Shown here in pieces: positions 15,543 through 23,719 of a stretch of 43,983 bases of DNA. Within the stretch, counting starts at the first letter, position 1. Each line of letters begins with the position of its first letter. This DNA comes from Burkholderiales bacterium (GTDB lineage: Bacteria > Pseudomonadota > Gammaproteobacteria > Burkholderiales > Burkholderiaceae_C): contig JAGWTP010000020.1 of the NCBI GenBank assembly GCA_028868895.1, positions 1 through 43,983 on the forward strand, read 5' to 3'. The notes beneath the pieces were generated by a model. That model had not been told where the DNA came from. It saw nothing but the letters and a program-made list of their open reading frames with translations, and did no database searches. Made by a program: the position numbers and the translations under genes.

Positions 15543-16220
15543 TCAGCCCGCCGCGCTGGCCGGCTTGGCCACCGGGGCCGGCGGCTCGTTCGGTGGCGCG
15601 GCCGGCTCGATGCGCATCAGCGAGCGGTCGCCATCGGCCATCGTGACGGTGACTTCGCGCACCGCGGCCTGCCGCCCGGCAACGCGCACCGAGTTCACCT
15701 GCGCGAGCAGGCGCGCGTCGAGCGGCACCAGTTCGAGCGACCATCGCTGCGGGCCGCCCGACACGGTGGCGCTGAAGTGGCGCTCCAGCGCCTCGCGGTT
15801 GCCGGTGAGCGTGCCGCGGATCGCCTCGAGGATCACCGCCGCCTCCGGCACCGCGTCGAGCGGCACGGTGCGACTGCGGTTGCCCAGGCTCATGGTCAGG
15901 GTGTCGCCGACGATGGCCATCCGTTCGCGGCGCGGCTTCAGCGTTTCGCGCACGAAGGTGTCGGGCGCTTCGAACCACAGGCGCCCCGACGATTCGAGCG
16001 GCCGATCGAGCATCGCCACGGTGCGCGTCTCGACGAAGGTGGCCTCGCCGGACTTGACCTGGCCGAGCAGCTGCATCAGCCGCGCGAGGTCGAAGGCGGT
16101 GGCGTCGGCGCGCCCGCGCGCCGGCAGCGCCAGCACCGCGGCGAGCGCGGCGAGCCGCGCGAGGGCGCCACGCCGGTCAGTGCGGCGGCGGGTGGGCGGC
16201 GGGGGTGGCAGCGTCGGCAT
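15543..16220 (-). CDS. LolA-like outer-membrane lipoprotein carrier of the polyene cluster
   Basis: The 225-residue product has a basic N terminus, a hydrophobic signal segment ending in ARGRA, and a LolA-type fold domain (LARLMQLLGQVKSGEATFVETR, SSGRLWFEAPDTFVRETL, VLEAIRGTLTGN-like helix). Such carriers occur in nearly all aryl-polyene clusters, where they are thought to carry the hydrophobic product through the periplasm. The C terminus ends in a Pro/Ala-rich tail. The ATG at 16220 overlaps the upstream acyltransferase gene by 44 bases; no later in-frame ATG or GTG preserves the signal segment, so I keep it. Confidence 0.85.
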   Translation of the reverse strand: MPTLPPPPPTRRRTDRRGALARLAALAAVLALPARGRADATAFDLARLMQLLGQVKSGEATFVETRTVAMLDRPLESSGRLWFEAPDTFVRETLKPRRERMAIVGDTLTMSLGNRSRTVPLDAVPEAAVILEAIRGTLTGNREALERHFSATVSGGPQRWSLELVPLDARLLAQVNSVRVAGRQAAVREVTVTMADGDRSLMRIEPAAPPNEPPAPVAKPASAAG

Positions 16221-17154
16221 CGTGATCGAGGGCCCAGAAGTCGAAGAAGTTGAACCAGTTGTACGGCGATTCGAGGCACAACGATTCGAGCAGTTTCACA
16301 TAGCGCTGCAGCGCCTCGCGCACGCGCTGGTCGACGTCGCTGCCGTCGGCGGCGGCATCGGCGCGGAAGTTGGCCAGTTCGACGAAGCGCAGCTCGTAGC
16401 GGTTGGCGCCGTGGTACAGCCCGGCCATGAAGACCACCCGCCGGCGCAGCAGCGCGGCGAGCCGGAACGGCCCGTCCGAGAACCGCGCCGGCTGGCCGAG
16501 GAAGTCCAGCCACAGGGTGCGCGAGCGCGCCGAGTGGCCGGGCAGTGTGCGGTCGGCGAGCAACCCGGCGAGCCCGCCGTCGTCGAGCCAGCGCCGCAGC
16601 GCCAGCATCGCGCCGGCGCGGCCGAGCGCGATCGTGTGCAGCCGGGCCTGCGGCGCGACCGCGGCGAGCGTGGCATTGATGAGCCGCGCGTTGTCTTCGT
16701 ACATCAGCATCGCCACGCGCGCGCCGCGCCCTTGCGCGGTGGCGCGCAAGGCCTCGAAGCTGCCCAGGTGGGCGCCGACCAGCATCACGCCTTCGCCTCG
16801 GGCGAGCGGGTCGCGGATCGCGTCGGCGCCGGTGCTGGTCATTTCGAACTGGTCGCTGCGATCCTGCAGGAAGTAGACGCGGTCGAGCACGGTCGCGGCA
16901 AAACGGTGGATGTGGCGGTACACATCCGGCCAGCGCGCCGGGCGCCCCAGCACCCGGCCCAGGTAGCTCGACGACGCGCGCCGCGCGCCGCCGTTGGCGA
17001 GCAGGAAGTACAGCGTGATCGGGTGCAGCACGAGGCGCGCCAGCGGCCGCCCGGCGCGGATCGCGATCCAGCGCATCGTGCGCAGCAGCCACAGGTTGCT
17101 GCGCTCGGGGTCGGCGGTCCAGCCGCTCGCGGCGCGCTCGCGAGGCGCGCTCAC
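16177..17154 (-). CDS. LpxL/HtrB-type acyltransferase of the polyene cluster
   Basis: The 325-residue product belongs to the lysophospholipid/lauroyl acyltransferase family with the HxxxxE motif HLGSFE (His129, Glu134) after a hydrophobic stretch near residues 40-55. Other family blocks are LLADRTLPG and GLYHGANRYELRF. It would move an acyl chain from ACP to an acceptor at the inner membrane; in polyene clusters this type may join the polyene to its lipid carrier. The C terminus is His/Asp/Pro-rich (DHDADAATPAAHPPPH) with no known role. The start is GTG, overlapping the stop of the small dehydratase gene by 4 bases. Confidence 0.88.
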   Translation of the reverse strand: MSAPRERAASGWTADPERSNLWLLRTMRWIAIRAGRPLARLVLHPITLYFLLANGGARRASSSYLGRVLGRPARWPDVYRHIHRFAATVLDRVYFLQDRSDQFEMTSTGADAIRDPLARGEGVMLVGAHLGSFEALRATAQGRGARVAMLMYEDNARLINATLAAVAPQARLHTIALGRAGAMLALRRWLDDGGLAGLLADRTLPGHSARSRTLWLDFLGQPARFSDGPFRLAALLRRRVVFMAGLYHGANRYELRFVELANFRADAAADGSDVDQRVREALQRYVKLLESLCLESPYNWFNFFDFWALDHDADAATPAAHPPPH

Positions 17155-17453
17155 CGGGGGTCCTCGAACTGCCCGGAAGCCACCAACCTCGCCCCCTCGC
17201 GCACCTCGAAGCGCACGCCAGGCGGCGCGTCGTCGAGCTGGATCGTGAGCCGCGCCCCGGGTCGCACCGGTGCGAGGAACTTGACGGCACCCAGGCGCGG
17301 CGCCGGGCCGACGCGGGCCGCCAGCAGCGGCTCGTCGAGCAGCGCTTCGAGCACCTCGGCGAGCAGCGCGGCGCCGGGCAGCAGCGGCTGGCCCGGGAAG
17401 TGTCCGGCGAAGGCCGGGTGGTCGGCGGCGATCGACAGCGGCACGGTGGGCAT
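17151..17453 (-). CDS. Small hotdog-fold dehydratase (ApeI/FabZ-like)
   Basis: About 100 residues long, this protein has the hotdog signature HPAFAGHFPGQPLLPGAAL near its N terminus, which aligns with the catalytic helix region of FabZ-type dehydratases, and a strand region FLAPVRPGARLTI. It matches the short ApeI-like dehydratase that partners ApeP in polyene synthesis. I prefer the ATG at 17453, with GAGGT about 10 bases upstream; a GTG at 17465 would add four residues. The gap to the AMP-ligase stop is 21 bases, and the downstream acyltransferase overlaps by a few bases. Confidence 0.87.
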   Translation of the reverse strand: MPTVPLSIAADHPAFAGHFPGQPLLPGAALLAEVLEALLDEPLLAARVGPAPRLGAVKFLAPVRPGARLTIQLDDAPPGVRFEVREGARLVASGQFEDPR

Positions 17454-17474
17454 GCGGGTTCGCACCTCAGGCTC

Positions 17475-18872
17475 TCAGCCGGTTCGGCTCGGGCGCTGCG
17501 CCGTCGCAGCCAGCGCTTGCTCGGCCCACGCCGCGAACGTGGCCACCGGCAGCTTGCCGGTGCCGGGCTCGCGCGGCAGCGACGCCACCGAGACGACGCG
17601 CCGCGGCAGGAACGCCGCGTCCACGCGCTGGCGCAGCGCGGCGACGACGCGAGTTCGCAACTCGCCGGGCGGCAGGCCGGGGGCGACCACGAACGCGACC
17701 GGCCGCACCACGGCGCCGCTGCTGTCGTCGGGCGGCAGCCAGAAGGCGCCGTCGTGCACGCCGTCGATCGCGTTGAGGTGGTAGTTCAGGTGGCTCAGCG
17801 AGCTGCGCTTGCCGGCGATGTTGATCAGGTCATTGGAGCGGCCGAGCAGCCGGAACGTCTGCGCGTCGATGACCTCGAGCACGTCGGCCAGCGGCGTGGG
17901 CTGCTGCACGTGGCCGCCCTGCACGACCGATTCGGCGCCGTCGCCGGTGAGGTGCAGACCGTCGAAGGTGTGCCACTCGGCGCCGGCGGTGGTGCGGCGC
18001 GTGGCGACCTGGCCGGCCTCGGTGCAGCCGTAGATCTCGAGCAGCGGCGCGTCGAGCCGGCTTTCGGCGCGCGCCGCGAGCTGTGGCGACAAGGGTGCGG
18101 TGGCGCACAGCGTGAGGTCGATCGGCGGCAGCGCCACGCCCGAGTCGAGCAGCGTCTTCAGGTGATACGGCGTGGTCACGAGCATGCGCGGGCGCGGTGC
18201 GCGCGCGAGTGCAGCGGCGATATCGGCCGGGTAGAAAGGGCGCTCGGTGTCGAACGCGGCGCCGCCGAGCAGCGCGACCAGCACCGTCGACTCGAAGCCG
18301 TACATGTGCTGGGCCGGCACGGTGCCCACCAGCGTGACGCCAGCCAGCGTGCGCCGTCCCATCTGCGCCGCCAGGCGCTGCGCGCCGGCGCGCGTGTTGC
18401 GCCCGAGCAGCCCCCAGTGCTTGGGGTGCGGCAGCGGTGCGCCGGTGGAGCCTGACGTGAGCACCTGCGCGGCGAGCGCGCCGTCGGCGATCAGCGGCGG
18501 TGTGGCGGTCGAGGCCAGGGTCGCGGCACCGGTGGCCTCGAGCGGGTGCCGGACCGTCGGCAGGCGCGCGTCGGGCTGCGCCGAATCGGTCAGCGCGTAG
18601 GTCGTCGGGAACAGCGCGAGCAGCCGCGCGACGGTGTCGGCGGTGTGGTTCGGCGGAAGCAGGTTGTTCTGGCCGCGCAGCAGCGCCGCGCCCAGGCCGA
18701 CCGCGAAGCGGTAGCGGTCGGCGCTGAGGTTGAGCATCGGGCCGACGTCGGGCAGGCGCGCGGCCAGCAGCCGCACATCGGCGAGGTAGCGGCGGCGCGA
18801 CAGCGCCTGGCCCGCGCGCCAGGCCAGCGGCGCATCGAGGTCGTCGGCCCAGATCAGCGGCGTGCCGCTCAT
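17475..18872 (-). CDS. AMP-dependent acyl-ACP ligase (ApeH-like)
   Basis: The 465-residue product is an adenylate-forming enzyme: the P-loop-like motif LTSGSTGAPLPHPK lies at residues 139-151, EIYGCTEAGQVATR provides the A5-type motif, and RLLGRSNDLINIAGKRSS the hinge. It is shorter than usual acyl-CoA synthetases, as polyene-cluster ligases are. It most likely activates the hydroxy-aryl starter acid and loads it on the ACP. No gene for making that starter (ammonia lyase or chorismatase) is in the window. The ATG at 18872 overlaps the preceding membrane-protein stop by 4 bases. Confidence 0.9.
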   Translation of the reverse strand: MSGTPLIWADDLDAPLAWRAGQALSRRRYLADVRLLAARLPDVGPMLNLSADRYRFAVGLGAALLRGQNNLLPPNHTADTVARLLALFPTTYALTDSAQPDARLPTVRHPLEATGAATLASTATPPLIADGALAAQVLTSGSTGAPLPHPKHWGLLGRNTRAGAQRLAAQMGRRTLAGVTLVGTVPAQHMYGFESTVLVALLGGAAFDTERPFYPADIAAALARAPRPRMLVTTPYHLKTLLDSGVALPPIDLTLCATAPLSPQLAARAESRLDAPLLEIYGCTEAGQVATRRTTAGAEWHTFDGLHLTGDGAESVVQGGHVQQPTPLADVLEVIDAQTFRLLGRSNDLINIAGKRSSLSHLNYHLNAIDGVHDGAFWLPPDDSSGAVVRPVAFVVAPGLPPGELRTRVVAALRQRVDAAFLPRRVVSVASLPREPGTGKLPVATFAAWAEQALAATAQRPSRTG

Positions 18873-19552
18873 GGCGGCGGATCGCGCGGCGCGGCCGCTG
18901 CCGGCGGTGGCTTGCCGTGCCGGTAGGAGCGGATCGCGTCGGCCACGCTGGTGCGCTCGAACTCGGGGTGCAGCCGGTAGCGCAGCAGGTACTCGGCGCC
19001 GAACATCAGCACCACCGCGAGCGGCGTCAGCAGGTTGGCGAACACCGCCCACGTGTCGAAGTCGGCGAGCGCGAACAGCGCGAGCGAGACGATCGCCATG
19101 CCGACGAAGTAAAGCGTCCAGGCCAGCGTGACCTTGCGCGTATAGACCGTCATCGTCGGCGTGAGGGCGTTGCGGTGCACGCGCGCCGCCAGGGTCGTGA
19201 TCAGCGCGGTGTGGCCGCGGCGCAGCGTGCTGCCGAAGCCGAAGGCGAGGAACAGGTTCGCCCCGACATGCTGGGCCAGGTACAGCACCTGCGGCGAGAC
19301 ATGCACGCCCGCCAGCGCCTGGCCGCACAGGCCGGCCACCGCGAGGGCCGCGATCGCACCCAATGCGTGCTGGCCGGCGCGCCAGGCACCGATCGCGATC
19401 GCCACGAGCATCGGCGTGAGCACACCGACGACGTCCCAGGGCGAGGCGTGGGCCCGCGTCATCAGCCAGTGCGTGCCGATCATGTAGGCCACGCCGGCGA
19501 GCACGATCGCGGCGAAGCGAAACGCCGGACGCGCGGGCGTGTCGGCAAACAT
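18869..19552 (-). CDS. COG4648-like multi-helix membrane protein of the polyene cluster
   Basis: The 227-residue product has about six hydrophobic segments and a soluble Arg/Pro-rich tail. It resembles the COG4648 membrane proteins that sit between the ACP and ligase genes in aryl-polyene clusters; no enzymatic motif is visible. The LAQHVGANLFLAFGFGSTL and TRKVTLAWTLYFVGMA blocks are conserved-looking. It may scaffold the synthesis complex at the membrane, but this is speculative. Its start at 19552 lies 8 bases after the ACP stop. Confidence 0.8.
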   Translation of the reverse strand: MFADTPARPAFRFAAIVLAGVAYMIGTHWLMTRAHASPWDVVGVLTPMLVAIAIGAWRAGQHALGAIAALAVAGLCGQALAGVHVSPQVLYLAQHVGANLFLAFGFGSTLRRGHTALITTLAARVHRNALTPTMTVYTRKVTLAWTLYFVGMAIVSLALFALADFDTWAVFANLLTPLAVVLMFGAEYLLRYRLHPEFERTSVADAIRSYRHGKPPPAAAAPRDPPP

Positions 19553-19560
19553 GCGTGGCC

Positions 19561-19830
19561 TCAGCCGACCCGCTGGCTGGCGATGTGGTCGGCCAGGCTG
19601 GCCAGCGAGGTGAAGATGCGCACGTTGTCCTCGTCGTCCGAACGCAGCTGGAATCCGTAGCGTTGCGAGACCACCAGCGCGACCTCGAGGATGTCGATCG
19701 AATCCAGCCCCAGGCCTTCGCCGTACAACGGCGCCTGCGGGTCGATCGTCTCGGGCGCGATGTCGAGGTTGAGCGCTTCGACGAGCAGTGCGGCGACTTC
19801 GCGTTGCAGATCGGTGTGGACGAAGGTCAT
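19561..19830 (-). CDS. Acyl carrier protein of the polyene cluster
   Basis: The 89-residue acidic protein has the phosphopantetheine site GLDSIDILEV with Ser44 as the attachment residue, and the usual four-helix ACP length. It is the first gene of the minus-strand polyene operon and would hold the growing chain. Characterised clusters usually encode two ACPs (ApeE and ApeF); only this one is present here, so a second may lie upstream of base 1 or be absent. Confidence 0.93.
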   Translation of the reverse strand: MTFVHTDLQREVAALLVEALNLDIAPETIDPQAPLYGEGLGLDSIDILEVALVVSQRYGFQLRSDDEDNVRIFTSLASLADHIASQRVG

Positions 19831-20188
19831 GCTGCAAGGGCCCGTGTGGCGTCTGGCGCCGCGCTGCGGGCGGAGCGGGCAAGCGCCGGAACAATCGAGG
19901 TGCCGAAGCCGGCAGGGGGCCGGTCGGCGGAGCCGACGAGTTTACCAAAGCGCCTGTGCGGGCCGTGCCTTCGCGGTGCGCCCGACCCACCGCGGGGCGT
20001 GCGCCGGAACCGTGCATGAATCGCGCATGAACCGCGCAAGAACCGCGCAAGAACCGCGCAAGAGCGGCGCATTCGTCGAAAAATCCGGTTTCTGCGTTGT
20101 GCGATCGCCGCGCACGGACCGGTCGGCGCACCACCGCGGGCACGGTGGCCGTAAGCTTCGGGCCCGTCGCGACTTCCGGTGCCCACCC
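19831..20188. promoter_or_regulatory. Divergent promoter region between the polyene operon and the substrate-binding gene
   Basis: These 358 bases hold no credible gene. They separate two divergently transcribed units and contain a tandem 11-bp repeat block at 20007-20072. I cannot fix the core promoters with confidence; the AT-rich patch at 19940-19955 is a candidate for the polyene side. Confidence 0.55.
20007..20072. repeat. Six tandem 11-bp repeats
   Basis: Six units of 11 bases follow each other without a gap. The three central ones (20029-20061) are identical copies of GAACCGCGCAA; the outer ones are GAACCGTGCAT, GAATCGCGCAT and GAGCGGCGCAT. The period is about one DNA turn, so every unit faces the same side of the helix. 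Confidence 0.93.
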
Positions 20189-21406
20189 ATGCAGAAAACG
20201 ATTGCGTCTTGCTGGCTTGCCTTGGCGGCGGCCGTGGTGCCGGCGTGTGCGTGGGCGCAGGCGAGCGCGCCGGCGGCCCCGCCGGTGCGCGTGGGCTTCA
20301 TCTGCCCGTTCAGCGGTGGTTCGCAGGACTTCGGCAACAGCGCGCGCATCGGCGCCGAGCTGGCGGTGAAGGAGATCAACGAGGTCGGCGGCTACCTGGG
20401 CCGGCCGATCGAACTCGTCGAACGCGACGACAAGGCCGACCCCGATGTCGGCCGCAAAGTGTCGCAGGACCTGGTGCTGAAGGAGAAGGTCGCGTTCACG
20501 ATCGGCTTTTGCAACTCGGGCGTGGCGATCAAGTCGCTCGATGTGTTCCAGGACCACCAGCACCTGCTGATGATCCCGGTGGCCACCGGTTCGGCGCTGA
20601 CCGCCAAGTACCCGCCCGCCTCGAGCTACATCTTCCGCCTGTCGGCGCGCGACTCGATCCAGGCCGCGGCGATGGTCGACGACATCGTCAAGCGCGGCTA
20701 CACCCGCGTGGCGGTGCTGGCCGATTCGACCGGCTACGGCGAAGGCGGCCTGAAGGACGTGGCGACGTTCCTGGCCGACAAGAAGCTCAAGCCGGTGTAT
20801 GTCGGGCGCTTCGATCTCGGCGTGAAGTCGCTTGCACAGCAGGTGGCCGAGGCCAAGGCCGCAGGCGCCGAGGTGCTGGTGGGCTACACCGTCGGCCCCG
20901 AATTCGCGGTGATGGCGCAGTCGCGCGTCGAGGGCCACTTTGCCGGCCCGCTCTACGGCCCGTGGCCGTTGTCGTTCCGGTCGGTGGCCGAGCGTGCGGG
21001 CTCGGCGGTCGAAGGCGCGATCATGGTCCAGACCATCATCCAGGACCTGTCGAACGAGCGCCGCTACTCGTTCATCGCGCGGTTGGCGCACGCCGCCGGC
21101 GGCCAGCACGTCAGTTCGCTGATGGCCGCCGCGCAAAGCTACGACGCCATGCACCTGATGCTGCGCGCGATGTTCCAGACCCACGGCGACACCTCGGGCC
21201 CGGCGTTGAAGGCGGCGCTCGAAAACCTCGAGCATCGCTACCCGGGCGTGGTGACCACGCACGACCACCCGTTCTCGGCCACCGACCACGACGCGTTCAC
21301 CCGCAACATGGTCTGGCTCGGCGTGTGGCGCAAGGGCGAGGTCCAGTTCCTCTACCCCGAGGACGCCAAGCGCGCCAGCATCATGCGGCACAAGGAATCG
21401 CCGTAG
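20189..21406 (+). CDS. ABC-type substrate-binding protein (branched-chain amino acid/Leu-Ile-Val family)
   Basis: The 405-residue product has a signal peptide ending near CAWAQA and a type I periplasmic-binding fold. VRVGFICPFSGGSQDFGN, GAELAVKEINEVGGYLGRPIEL and VAVLADSTGYGEGGLKDVA are typical of the HAAT/Leu-Ile-Val binding family. It would capture a small organic molecule in the periplasm for an ABC importer or a sensor; aromatic acids are frequent ligands in this group. No permease or ATPase gene lies next to it, so its partners are elsewhere. It is transcribed away from the polyene operon across the shared repeat-bearing region. Confidence 0.9.
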   Translation: MQKTIASCWLALAAAVVPACAWAQASAPAAPPVRVGFICPFSGGSQDFGNSARIGAELAVKEINEVGGYLGRPIELVERDDKADPDVGRKVSQDLVLKEKVAFTIGFCNSGVAIKSLDVFQDHQHLLMIPVATGSALTAKYPPASSYIFRLSARDSIQAAAMVDDIVKRGYTRVAVLADSTGYGEGGLKDVATFLADKKLKPVYVGRFDLGVKSLAQQVAEAKAAGAEVLVGYTVGPEFAVMAQSRVEGHFAGPLYGPWPLSFRSVAERAGSAVEGAIMVQTIIQDLSNERRYSFIARLAHAAGGQHVSSLMAAAQSYDAMHLMLRAMFQTHGDTSGPALKAALENLEHRYPGVVTTHDHPFSATDHDAFTRNMVWLGVWRKGEVQFLYPEDAKRASIMRHKESP

Positions 21407-21461
21407 CGCTGCGCGTCGGCGATGCGCCTGAGTTGCCACAAGGCGACTGCGTGGCGCGGCT

Positions 21462-22031
21462 TCAGAGCGGCGGCAGGCCGCTCAGCGCGAGCTTGAAGCG
21501 CACCTGAACGTCGTTGGCGACCAGCGAGGTGTCGGCCCACTCGCCAACGCCGACCTTGTAATCAAGCCGCTTGATCGTGAAGCTGCCGCTCGCCACCGAC
21601 GTGCCGCCCGCCTGCGTGACGAGCACCGGCACGAGCAGATCGTGCACGCTGCCCTTGATCGCGAGCTTGCCGCTGACCTCGAACCTGCCGCCACCCAGGC
21701 TCTTGACGGCACTCGATTGAAACGTCGCCTGTGCAAACCTGGCGCTGCCGAACCAGTCGGGCTTGGCCAGTTCGGCGTCGGTCTCGGGCAGGCCCAGCGT
21801 GGCGCTGCCGGTGTCGATGCGCAGCACGACGCTGCCGGTCTCGGGGTGCCTGGGGTCGAGGGCGATGCGCGCGTCGAACCTGGTGAACCGGCCCTCGACC
21901 GGAACGCCCATCTGCTGGCTGGTGAAGACGATCTCGCTTTGCGCCGGCAGCAGTGTGGCCACAGGCTGGGCGCGCGCGACGCCGGTGAGCACGAGGGCTG
22001 CAAAAAGAGCCAGGATCGGGATTGTCTTCAT
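21462..22031 (-). CDS. YceI family periplasmic protein
   Basis: The 189-residue product has a signal peptide (cleavage near ARAQ) and a YceI lipocalin-like domain: SEIVFTSQQMGVPVEGRF at the N terminus, then DARIALDP, RFEVSGKLAIKGSVHDLLVPV and FTIKRLDYKVGVGEW. YceI proteins bind long isoprenoid molecules such as quinones. Its ATG overlaps the stop of the cytochrome b561 gene by 4 bases, and the pair commonly occurs together in proteobacteria. Confidence 0.93.
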   Translation of the reverse strand: MKTIPILALFAALVLTGVARAQPVATLLPAQSEIVFTSQQMGVPVEGRFTRFDARIALDPRHPETGSVVLRIDTGSATLGLPETDAELAKPDWFGSARFAQATFQSSAVKSLGGGRFEVSGKLAIKGSVHDLLVPVLVTQAGGTSVASGSFTIKRLDYKVGVGEWADTSLVANDVQVRFKLALSGLPPL

Positions 22032-22603
22032 GGCCTCGTCCTCCGTGGCCACATGCGCCAGAACAGCCCGTCGCGGTCGACGCACTGGTGTTTCAGGGTC
22101 GCCGCCACATGCACCACCACCAATGCGGCGAGCGAAAAGGCCAAGGCCTGGTGCGCCGGCTTGAACAGCGCGTCGGCCAGCGGCTTGTTCACGGCCACCC
22201 AGTCGGGCAGCCGCAGCACGCCGAACCACACCACCGGCAGGCCGCTGGCCGAGCTGTAGGCCCAACCCGACAGCGGTACCGCGAAGAACAGCGCATAGAG
22301 CGCGACATGGTTGGCATGGTGGGCCCGGCGTTGCCAGCCGGGCATCGCCGCGAGCACGGCAGCGGGGAGCGCCGGCGGGTGCCTCCACAAGCGCCAAAGC
22401 AAACGCGCGGCCGACAGCGCCAGGATCGTGATGCCGGCCCACTTGTGCCAATTGAAAAGCCTCAGGCGCAACGGCGAAAAAGGCAGGTCGGCCATGTACA
22501 GGCCGACGCCGAACGACCCGGTGATCGCCAGTGCGAGCAGCCAGTGGAACGCGATCGCGACCGTGTCGTAGCACGCCGGTTCCGGTGGTGGTGGCATCGC
22601 CAT
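22028..22603 (-). CDS. Cytochrome b561 family membrane protein
   Basis: The 191-residue product has four membrane helices and the heme-ligand histidines of bacterial cytochrome b561: AFHWLLALAI in helix 1, FNWHKWAGI in helix 2 and LFKPAHQALAFSLAALVVVHVAATLKH near the end. It would move electrons between quinol and a periplasmic partner, probably together with the coupled YceI protein. I chose the ATG at 22603 because a longer frame overlaps the reductase gene and has a composition that is not protein-like. Confidence 0.92.
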   Translation of the reverse strand: MAMPPPPEPACYDTVAIAFHWLLALAITGSFGVGLYMADLPFSPLRLRLFNWHKWAGITILALSAARLLWRLWRHPPALPAAVLAAMPGWQRRAHHANHVALYALFFAVPLSGWAYSSASGLPVVWFGVLRLPDWVAVNKPLADALFKPAHQALAFSLAALVVVHVAATLKHQCVDRDGLFWRMWPRRTRP

Positions 22604-22613
22604 GGGTCTCGCG

Positions 22614-23651
22614 TCAGCCGCCGTGCTTGTCGGCCTCGGACGTGAACGCGTCGGCGTAGAACTCGTCGTCGGGCAGTGCGCACTTGAGCATGAAGTCGCG
22701 CCGTGCCGACTCGACCATGACCGGCGCACCGCAGGCATAGACCTGGTGATTCATCAGGTTCGGGTGGTCGTGCATGACCGCGTGGTGGACGAAGCCGGTG
22801 CGACCGCCCCAGGCGTCTTCGGCGCGCGGCTCCGACAGCACCGGGACGTACTGCAGGTTGCGCATCTGCCGCGCGGCGTCGACGGCCCAGTCGTGCAGGT
22901 ACAGGTCGGCCCGGCTGCGGCAGCCCCAGTACAGCGCCACCGGGCGCTGGCTGTGCTTGAACCGCAGGTGTTCGATGATCGCCTTGATCGGCGCGAAGCC
23001 GGTGCCCGAGGCGAGCAGGATCATCGGCTTGTCGGAGTCCTCGCGCAGGAAGAAGCTGCCGAACGGGCCCTCCAGGCGCAAGATGTCTTTCTCCTTCAGC
23101 GCGCCGAACACGTGGTCGGTGAACTTGCCGCCCGGCAGGTGGCGCAGGTGCAGTTCGATGCCCGGTTGGTCGATCTGCGTGTGCGGCGCGTTGGCGATCG
23201 AGTAGCTGCGCCGCGCGCCGTCGCGCAGGATGAATTCGACATATTGGCCGGCGTGGTACTGCAACCGGTCGTTGGCCGGCAACTGCATCTGCAGGATCGC
23301 CACGTCGGGGGCCGGCCGCTCGATGCGGGTCACGCGGCTGGGCATCTTGCGCACCGCGAACTCGCCGGCGCCGGGCACGGTGCGCGCTTCGAGCACCACG
23401 TCGGTCTGCGCCGCAGCCTGGCAGGTCAGGATCCAGCCGGCAGCTTCTTCGTCGGCGCTGAGCGCCTTGGGCTGGTGCACGCCATGGATCACCCGGCCTT
23501 CGAGCTTGCGGCACTTGCACGAACCGCAGGCGCCGTCGCGGCAGCCATAGGGCAGGCCCACCCCCTGGCGGATCGCGGCGCTGAGGATCGGCTCGTCGCG
23601 ATCGACGGGGAAGCTGCGGCCGCTGGGCTGCACGGTGACGATGAAGGACAT
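22614..23651 (-). CDS. CDP-6-deoxy-delta-3,4-glucoseen reductase-like ferredoxin/flavin reductase
   Basis: The 345-residue product joins a plant-type [2Fe-2S] domain to an FAD/NAD(P)-binding reductase. Cys37, Cys42, Cys45 (CRDGACGSCKC) and Cys77 (ILTCQ) ligate the cluster; RRSYSIANAP binds FAD and LLASGTGFAPI binds NAD(P). In Burkholderiales this protein is usually annotated as a CDP-glucoseen reductase, but its real electron acceptor is uncertain because no deoxysugar pathway is nearby. The start at 23651 has a ribosome-binding CTCC/GGAG context. It is 10 bases upstream of the cytochrome b561 gene, so it may lead that operon. Confidence 0.9.
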   Translation of the reverse strand: MSFIVTVQPSGRSFPVDRDEPILSAAIRQGVGLPYGCRDGACGSCKCRKLEGRVIHGVHQPKALSADEEAAGWILTCQAAAQTDVVLEARTVPGAGEFAVRKMPSRVTRIERPAPDVAILQMQLPANDRLQYHAGQYVEFILRDGARRSYSIANAPHTQIDQPGIELHLRHLPGGKFTDHVFGALKEKDILRLEGPFGSFFLREDSDKPMILLASGTGFAPIKAIIEHLRFKHSQRPVALYWGCRSRADLYLHDWAVDAARQMRNLQYVPVLSEPRAEDAWGGRTGFVHHAVMHDHPNLMNHQVYACGAPVMVESARRDFMLKCALPDDEFYADAFTSEADKHGG

Positions 23652-23719
23652 GGAGGGGGCGCGCGCTGGCGCACTCATTAAACTCAGCCGGCGATTCTGC
23701 CCGTACCCGCTATTCCTTC

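Noticed and set aside
14185-17784. Long plus-strand open frame opposite the polyene operon
   Set aside because: It is antisense to genes with clear motifs and shows no protein features of its own.
20007-20072. CRISPR array
   Set aside because: Units are 11 bp, contiguous and without spacers, and no cas genes are present.
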